From NCBI GenBank assembly GCA_900546605.1, contig URDV01000070.1, forward strand, positions 1 to 9,655: a DNA stretch of 9,655 nucleotides, read 5' to 3'. Of this stretch, positions 6,254 through 9,655 are shown piece after piece (the first letter of the stretch is position 1; each line of letters opens with the position of its first letter). Below the pieces are notes generated by a model. It saw only the letters and a program-made list of their open reading frames with translations. It did not search any database and was not told the origin of the DNA. This stretch comes from an uncultured Prevotella sp. (GTDB taxonomy: Bacteria; Bacteroidota; Bacteroidia; Bacteroidales; Bacteroidaceae). The translations under genes and the position numbers were made by a program.

Positions 6254-6263
6254 TAGGCTCAAT
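6254..6263. repeat. Right 10-bp target-site duplication of element copy B
   Basis: TAGGCTCAAT, identical to 6066-6075. The sequence continues into AAATAGGTTC and is otherwise unremarkable. Confidence 0.6.
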
Positions 6264-6386
6264 AAATAGGTTCAAAAATTGAAGAAAGATGTGTGATTTA
6301 TGTCATACGCGCTAAGCGACTTGGGAACTACGTTTTTATTGGCTCTTTACCCTGCCCTTGCAAGATTAAAAATTAAGGTATTTAAA

Positions 6387-6426
6387 CCCGTTGGCGGAAT
6401 TTTTAATTATGAATTCCGCCAATGGG
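6387..6426. terminator. End-only hairpin (element copy E), possible terminator of ravA-viaA
   Basis: CCCGTTGGCGGAATT (6387-6401) and AATTCCGCCAATGGG (6412-6426) pair at 14 of 15 positions around a 10-base loop. These are the two ends of copy B joined with no core or 8-mer tract, so this looks like an internally deleted or solo-end form. On the minus strand it lies about 20 bp past the viaA stop and is followed by TTTAAATACC, so it could end that operon. The weak T run makes this less sure than the holA terminator. Confidence 0.55.
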
Positions 6427-6445
6427 TAATTGATAGAACTGTTAG

Positions 6446-7900
6446 TTATCTGATTTCCATTTTGACGTCTTCAATTTTGTACATTTCGTCAAAATGTCTG
6501 GTCCAATGGTTTTCGGCCATTCCTAATTGTAATCCATAAAAGCGTGTTCCATCATGTTGTAATTGTTCCATCTCGCTAAAATAATGAGGTTCTGGAAGGG
6601 GAATGCGGAAATCAGTAATCCATAAAACATCGGCTCCAGCATAGCGCGCATTTGACTTGAGCAATTGTAGCATGACATTCATGAGGTGACGAGCATCAGT
6701 GCTTCCTTCGGCTTTACGATGAAAGAATTGCAACAATTGGGCACGGTCGTGTAGCACTTCTATGGGGGTTGCAGTAACTGAGAATGCAATTAAGAAGCAG
6801 TCACGCTGTTTACGTTCACACATTTCGCATAGTTGCATCATGAGTGAGAGTGCAATTTTACTCGGTTCTCCCATCATGCTACCCGAAACATCTACGCACA
6901 CTATTATAGGACCAAGTGGTCTGGCTGGCTTTTTGTGTAAATTGCGTGCGGCATTGATAGAGTGGCTCTCGTAGCCAAAAGTTTGAAGTCGATGCGTGAC
7001 GTACTTTTGCAAAAAAATATCTTGCATATCGTCATCCATAAATTGAGCCCACTCCATGGGCAGTAAGGATGTTAAGTCGTGTCCCATGCTGATGCCTGTA
7101 ATGTCGCTTTGTGATGCATGTTCCATTTGCCCTATGCTGCCTGTTGTGTATCCGATGCTTTTTTGTCCTAATGGGTCTGCGGTTCGGCCCATTTGATGGG
7201 TTATCTTATTGAGGATGGGGTAGCGGCGTTGAAAGTCAACCACCTGTTGCAATCGTTCGTATTCTAACACATTCCAACGTCCGCCCATTAAGGCCCATGC
7301 TTGGTAAAAGCGTTCGTTAGCTATACCATGTTGTTTTATATAGTGAATGGCCGATGTAAGGTTATTGCGCAATTGCATATCTTGCAGCTTGCGCCTTCCG
7401 TCTATCAACTCCCTTTTACGCTGTGCTAACATCCAATCAATGCTGCCGGCCCAATCGTTTAGCATAGACTCCCACAGGGCATTGTTTTTGTAACCTTCGT
7501 TTTGCCCTAATTCATGGCTATAGAAAAGGTTATCAAATCCATGTTCTCTATGGCTCTCGTCAATGCGTTGCACCAATGCTTGCCAATTGTCACGTCTTTT
7601 TATAATGCTCCATTGGGCAGCTTCTTCTATTTGTTTTTTTTCAAAACTGCAGCGTTGCTGTTGATATGCAGCTTTTTGCAAAAATAGTTGAATAAATTGT
7701 GCCATTGTGTCAACAAAGATGCGAGCCGCAATAACATCACTTTGCACCAAGGCTTTAAGTTGCACATCACGCATGGTTTCGGCTAAATATTTAACTAATG
7801 CATCATCAGCGCAATATTGCACATCGGGCATCTCGCCCGTGTTGACAAATGTGTGCAGCAACTTCATGTAAAAGGCTGGATGGGTATAGGTGTGATTCAT
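6446..7900 (-). CDS. viaA: VWA-domain protein, ViaA-like partner of the MoxR ATPase
   Basis: At 484 residues it has almost the length of E. coli ViaA. The N-terminal three-quarters is helical with no recognised fold; MEWAQFMDDDMQDIFLQKYV (282-301) lies just before the VWA domain, as in ViaA. The C-terminal von Willebrand A domain (about 328-484) has a complete metal-binding MIDAS: D337-x-S339-x-S341 in CVDVSGSMMG, T401 in GSTDARH and D430 in LWITDF. No signal peptide or membrane segment is seen, so it should be cytoplasmic. It follows the ATPase gene with only two bases between stop and start (TAA-CC-ATG), so the two form an operon and are probably translationally coupled. In E. coli, ViaA stimulates RavA and the pair is linked to respiratory complexes and lysine decarboxylase; the role here is not known. 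Confidence 0.88.
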   Translation of the reverse strand: MNHTYTHPAFYMKLLHTFVNTGEMPDVQYCADDALVKYLAETMRDVQLKALVQSDVIAARIFVDTMAQFIQLFLQKAAYQQQRCSFEKKQIEEAAQWSIIKRRDNWQALVQRIDESHREHGFDNLFYSHELGQNEGYKNNALWESMLNDWAGSIDWMLAQRKRELIDGRRKLQDMQLRNNLTSAIHYIKQHGIANERFYQAWALMGGRWNVLEYERLQQVVDFQRRYPILNKITHQMGRTADPLGQKSIGYTTGSIGQMEHASQSDITGISMGHDLTSLLPMEWAQFMDDDMQDIFLQKYVTHRLQTFGYESHSINAARNLHKKPARPLGPIIVCVDVSGSMMGEPSKIALSLMMQLCEMCERKQRDCFLIAFSVTATPIEVLHDRAQLLQFFHRKAEGSTDARHLMNVMLQLLKSNARYAGADVLWITDFRIPLPEPHYFSEMEQLQHDGTRFYGLQLGMAENHWTRHFDEMYKIEDVKMEIR

Positions 7901-7902
7901 GG

Positions 7903-9525
7903 TTATTCATCATAAAGCAGCTTGCGAATGTCAACGCGACACAGGGCTATTTGTTTGTAAAGTTGTTGTAAGTAAGTTTCTATTTCGCGTTTGTCGTCTT
8001 TGTTTACATATAGATTGTCATTAACCTGGCGTTGTACATTGTCAAGTTCATTACAAACTGTTTCAATATCATCTTCATAATGTGTAAATGCATTGGCCGT
8101 GGAATTAGTGTTAGTGGGGTTCTCTATAGGAGTGTTAAAAAGTCCTCCTCCCACTTTCCCGTTTGAGGGATCAAGCAAAGCACTTCCCCTTTGCCGCATA
8201 TTAAATGCTACTCCATTTATATATATGTGTGAGTTGTCACGACACAGAGTTACTTGCTCACGTTGGCTCGATGGTATACCACTCATAACATCGGGCGAAA
8301 AAAGACGCACTATGCGCTGGGCTGTATTCGTGGGGTTGGGGTATATAATACCTTGAGCTGGTGCATTCACCTTGCTTCTCATTGGCATTCTTTTAAAATC
8401 TGTAATAAAAACATAGGTGTGCCCTGTTCCATGATTTTCAACTTGATAAAAAAGTCGGTTATAAATGAGCAGGTTGTCATCACGATGATCATTGTCGCGT
8501 ACGGCCTTTGCCAAGGCTGCTTGTGCATTTTGAGCACGCAAGTCGGCTTTTACGCCATTGGCCAATTGCTCAATACGCTCTTTGTATGGGGCAAAAATAG
8601 AAGCAAGTGTAATGCGTCTAACGGGGGCTATCTCGTCAGGTTCGTTCCATAGGCAATGATACATAGGAAGCAGGTCGGTAACTTGTGCCATGTTGCGCCC
8701 TTGTGAGTAAGCTGAGGTTCGGAGCAATCGTGCTATATGTTTCCACCGACGATCACTGATGTAGATGTGACGGGTAAGTTCTGAACCTTCAACCTCAACA
8801 CGTTGCAAGTGTTGGCGTATGTAGGTAATAGCATTTAATAGTGTTGTATCAAGTGTAATCTCTTGTGCTTCTTTTTGCCAGTTTGTATATTCGCGATGCG
8901 TTATAGGCATAACCTTCGTTTTAGCCATGGGCTTGGTTACATCGACAATGTCGTTCATATTACAAAGCATCTGCCTAAATACATCTTCATTTTGAATGCA
9001 TTGGCACACAATGCGTACAATAAAACGATCCCACAAGGCTTCTAATCCCTCACCTTTAGCAGGCAGTTCATTTGATGCTGCAATAAGCAACTTAAGAGGT
9101 AAGCGGAGTTCTTGATTACCATTTCTAAATAGTTTTTCGTTCATAACCGTTAGCAACGTGTTTTGAATAGCAGGTCCTGCTTTCCATATCTCGTCTAAAA
9201 AAACTATATCTGCTGTGGGTAAGAATCCTTCTGTGGCACGTTCATATTTATCACTCTCTTTAAGTCGTGCTATACTGACAGGTCCAAAAATTTCATCAGG
9301 TGTTGAAAAGCGTGACATTAAGTATTCAAATGACTTTGCCCCTTTGAAAGCTAATTTCATGCGTCGTGCTACCATTGACTTTGCCACACCTGGAGGGCCT
9401 AAAAGTAAAATGCTTTCACCCGATAGTGCGGCCAAAAGTGCCAATGCTATTTCTGTATCCTTTTCGTAAATGTCTTGTTGCAAGTACTGCAACATCTCTT
9501 TTATACGTGTTTGAATGTCTGTCAT
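7903..9525 (-). CDS. ravA: MoxR-family AAA+ ATPase, RavA-like
   Basis: This 540-residue protein has an AAA+ module in its first 300 residues: Walker A GPPGVAKS (43-50), MoxR-type MSRFSTPDEIFGPVS (70-84), Walker B IVFLDE (107-112), the NTLLTVMNEKLFRNG segment (122-136), sensor 1 ASNE (150-153) and the likely arginine finger R167 in LWDRF. All ATPase residues are intact. The region ISDRRWKHIARLLRTSAY (about 254-271) is the helical lid typical of RavA. The remainder (about 300-540) is longer and differs from the E. coli LARA region (498 residues in all). It includes a Ser/Asn/Thr-rich stretch (about 455-480) and a helical tail rich in charged residues. Direct coupling to the VWA gene supports the RavA assignment over other MoxR groups. 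The ATG at 9525 starts the conserved helix before Walker A. Confidence 0.88.
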   Translation of the reverse strand: MTDIQTRIKEMLQYLQQDIYEKDTEIALALLAALSGESILLLGPPGVAKSMVARRMKLAFKGAKSFEYLMSRFSTPDEIFGPVSIARLKESDKYERATEGFLPTADIVFLDEIWKAGPAIQNTLLTVMNEKLFRNGNQELRLPLKLLIAASNELPAKGEGLEALWDRFIVRIVCQCIQNEDVFRQMLCNMNDIVDVTKPMAKTKVMPITHREYTNWQKEAQEITLDTTLLNAITYIRQHLQRVEVEGSELTRHIYISDRRWKHIARLLRTSAYSQGRNMAQVTDLLPMYHCLWNEPDEIAPVRRITLASIFAPYKERIEQLANGVKADLRAQNAQAALAKAVRDNDHRDDNLLIYNRLFYQVENHGTGHTYVFITDFKRMPMRSKVNAPAQGIIYPNPTNTAQRIVRLFSPDVMSGIPSSQREQVTLCRDNSHIYINGVAFNMRQRGSALLDPSNGKVGGGLFNTPIENPTNTNSTANAFTHYEDDIETVCNELDNVQRQVNDNLYVNKDDKREIETYLQQLYKQIALCRVDIRKLLYDE

Positions 9526-9557
9526 GTCTAATAAAAAATGTTACTAATAAAAATGTG

Positions 9558-9571
9558 TCAAGCTTGCTTGA
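9558..9571. promoter_or_regulatory. Perfect dyad upstream of ravA, possible operator
   Basis: TCAAGC-TT-GCTTGA is a perfect 6-bp dyad with a 2-bp centre, 32 bp before the ravA start codon. The position suits a regulator site, but no matching site was seen elsewhere in the window and no clear -7 box could be placed beside it. Confidence 0.3.
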
Positions 9572-9603
9572 ATGTTATGCCGAGCCGCAGCCTATCTTAT
9601 GCG

Positions 9604-9655
9604 TTGGTGGAATTAGTAAACAAGTTGACAAGTTAACGGGTTAACAGGTAAGTTT
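9604..9655 (-). mobile_element. GTTAAC-rich dispersed element, copy C, cut by the window end
   Basis: It begins GCGTTGGTGGAATTAGTAAAC and continues with 8-mers into AACAGGTAAGTTT. This is the reverse complement of the right end of copy B except for one changed base in the terminal repeat (TTGGTGG for TTGGCGG), its outermost bases, and one missing GGGTTAAC monomer. It starts about 80 bp upstream of ravA in the same orientation as copy D. Confidence 0.7.

Noticed and set aside
6300..6539. 79-residue plus-strand open frame
   Set aside because: It runs through the end-only hairpin and into the 3' end of viaA on the opposite strand, with no family resemblance.

Overview
The window looks like chromosomal DNA of a Bacteroidales bacterium, probably Prevotella-like. 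This rests on recall of families and codon context, not on a search. The signs are a short 258-residue AMP nucleosidase without the N-terminal domain of the E. coli enzyme, a holA of Bacteroidetes type, a small HsdR-N nuclease-domain protein beside them, genes without Shine-Dalgarno sites, and -7 boxes of the TAnnTTTG type.

Layout: 1-229 is a tandem array of 40-bp units, themselves built of 8-bp GTTAAC-bearing monomers. 236-691 (minus) is the HsdR-N-domain protein. 730-897 is a dispersed GTTAAC-rich element lying between that gene and the divergent operon amn-holA (953-2772, plus), which closes with a clear terminator hairpin. 2854-4329 is about 1.5 kb of AT-rich DNA with no convincing gene. 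4330-4875 is an Xre-type HTH regulator. 4905-5061 is a second, reversed copy of the element, ending in a C9-A8 homopolymer tract just before an unrecognised helical-repeat-like gene (5080-5850). 5847-6052 is an unrelated long inverted repeat whose left arm contains that gene's stop codon. 6076-6253 is the best-preserved element copy, flanked by a perfect 10-bp direct repeat. 6387-6426 is a hairpin made only of the element's ends. 6446-9525 (minus) is a ravA-viaA-like pair: a MoxR-family AAA+ ATPase and its VWA-domain partner. 9604-9655 is the start of another element copy, cut by the window edge.

The genes fall into separate jobs. AMP nucleosidase (purine salvage) and polymerase III delta (clamp loading) share an operon by position only. 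The ATPase and VWA protein should act together as a metal-dependent chaperone-like pair. The regulator and the 256-residue protein have no assignable pathway.

The most unusual content is the non-coding repeat system. One 8-bp monomer vocabulary appears both as a large ordered array and inside several dispersed, terminally inverted elements that sit only in gaps between genes. No encoded transposase is visible.
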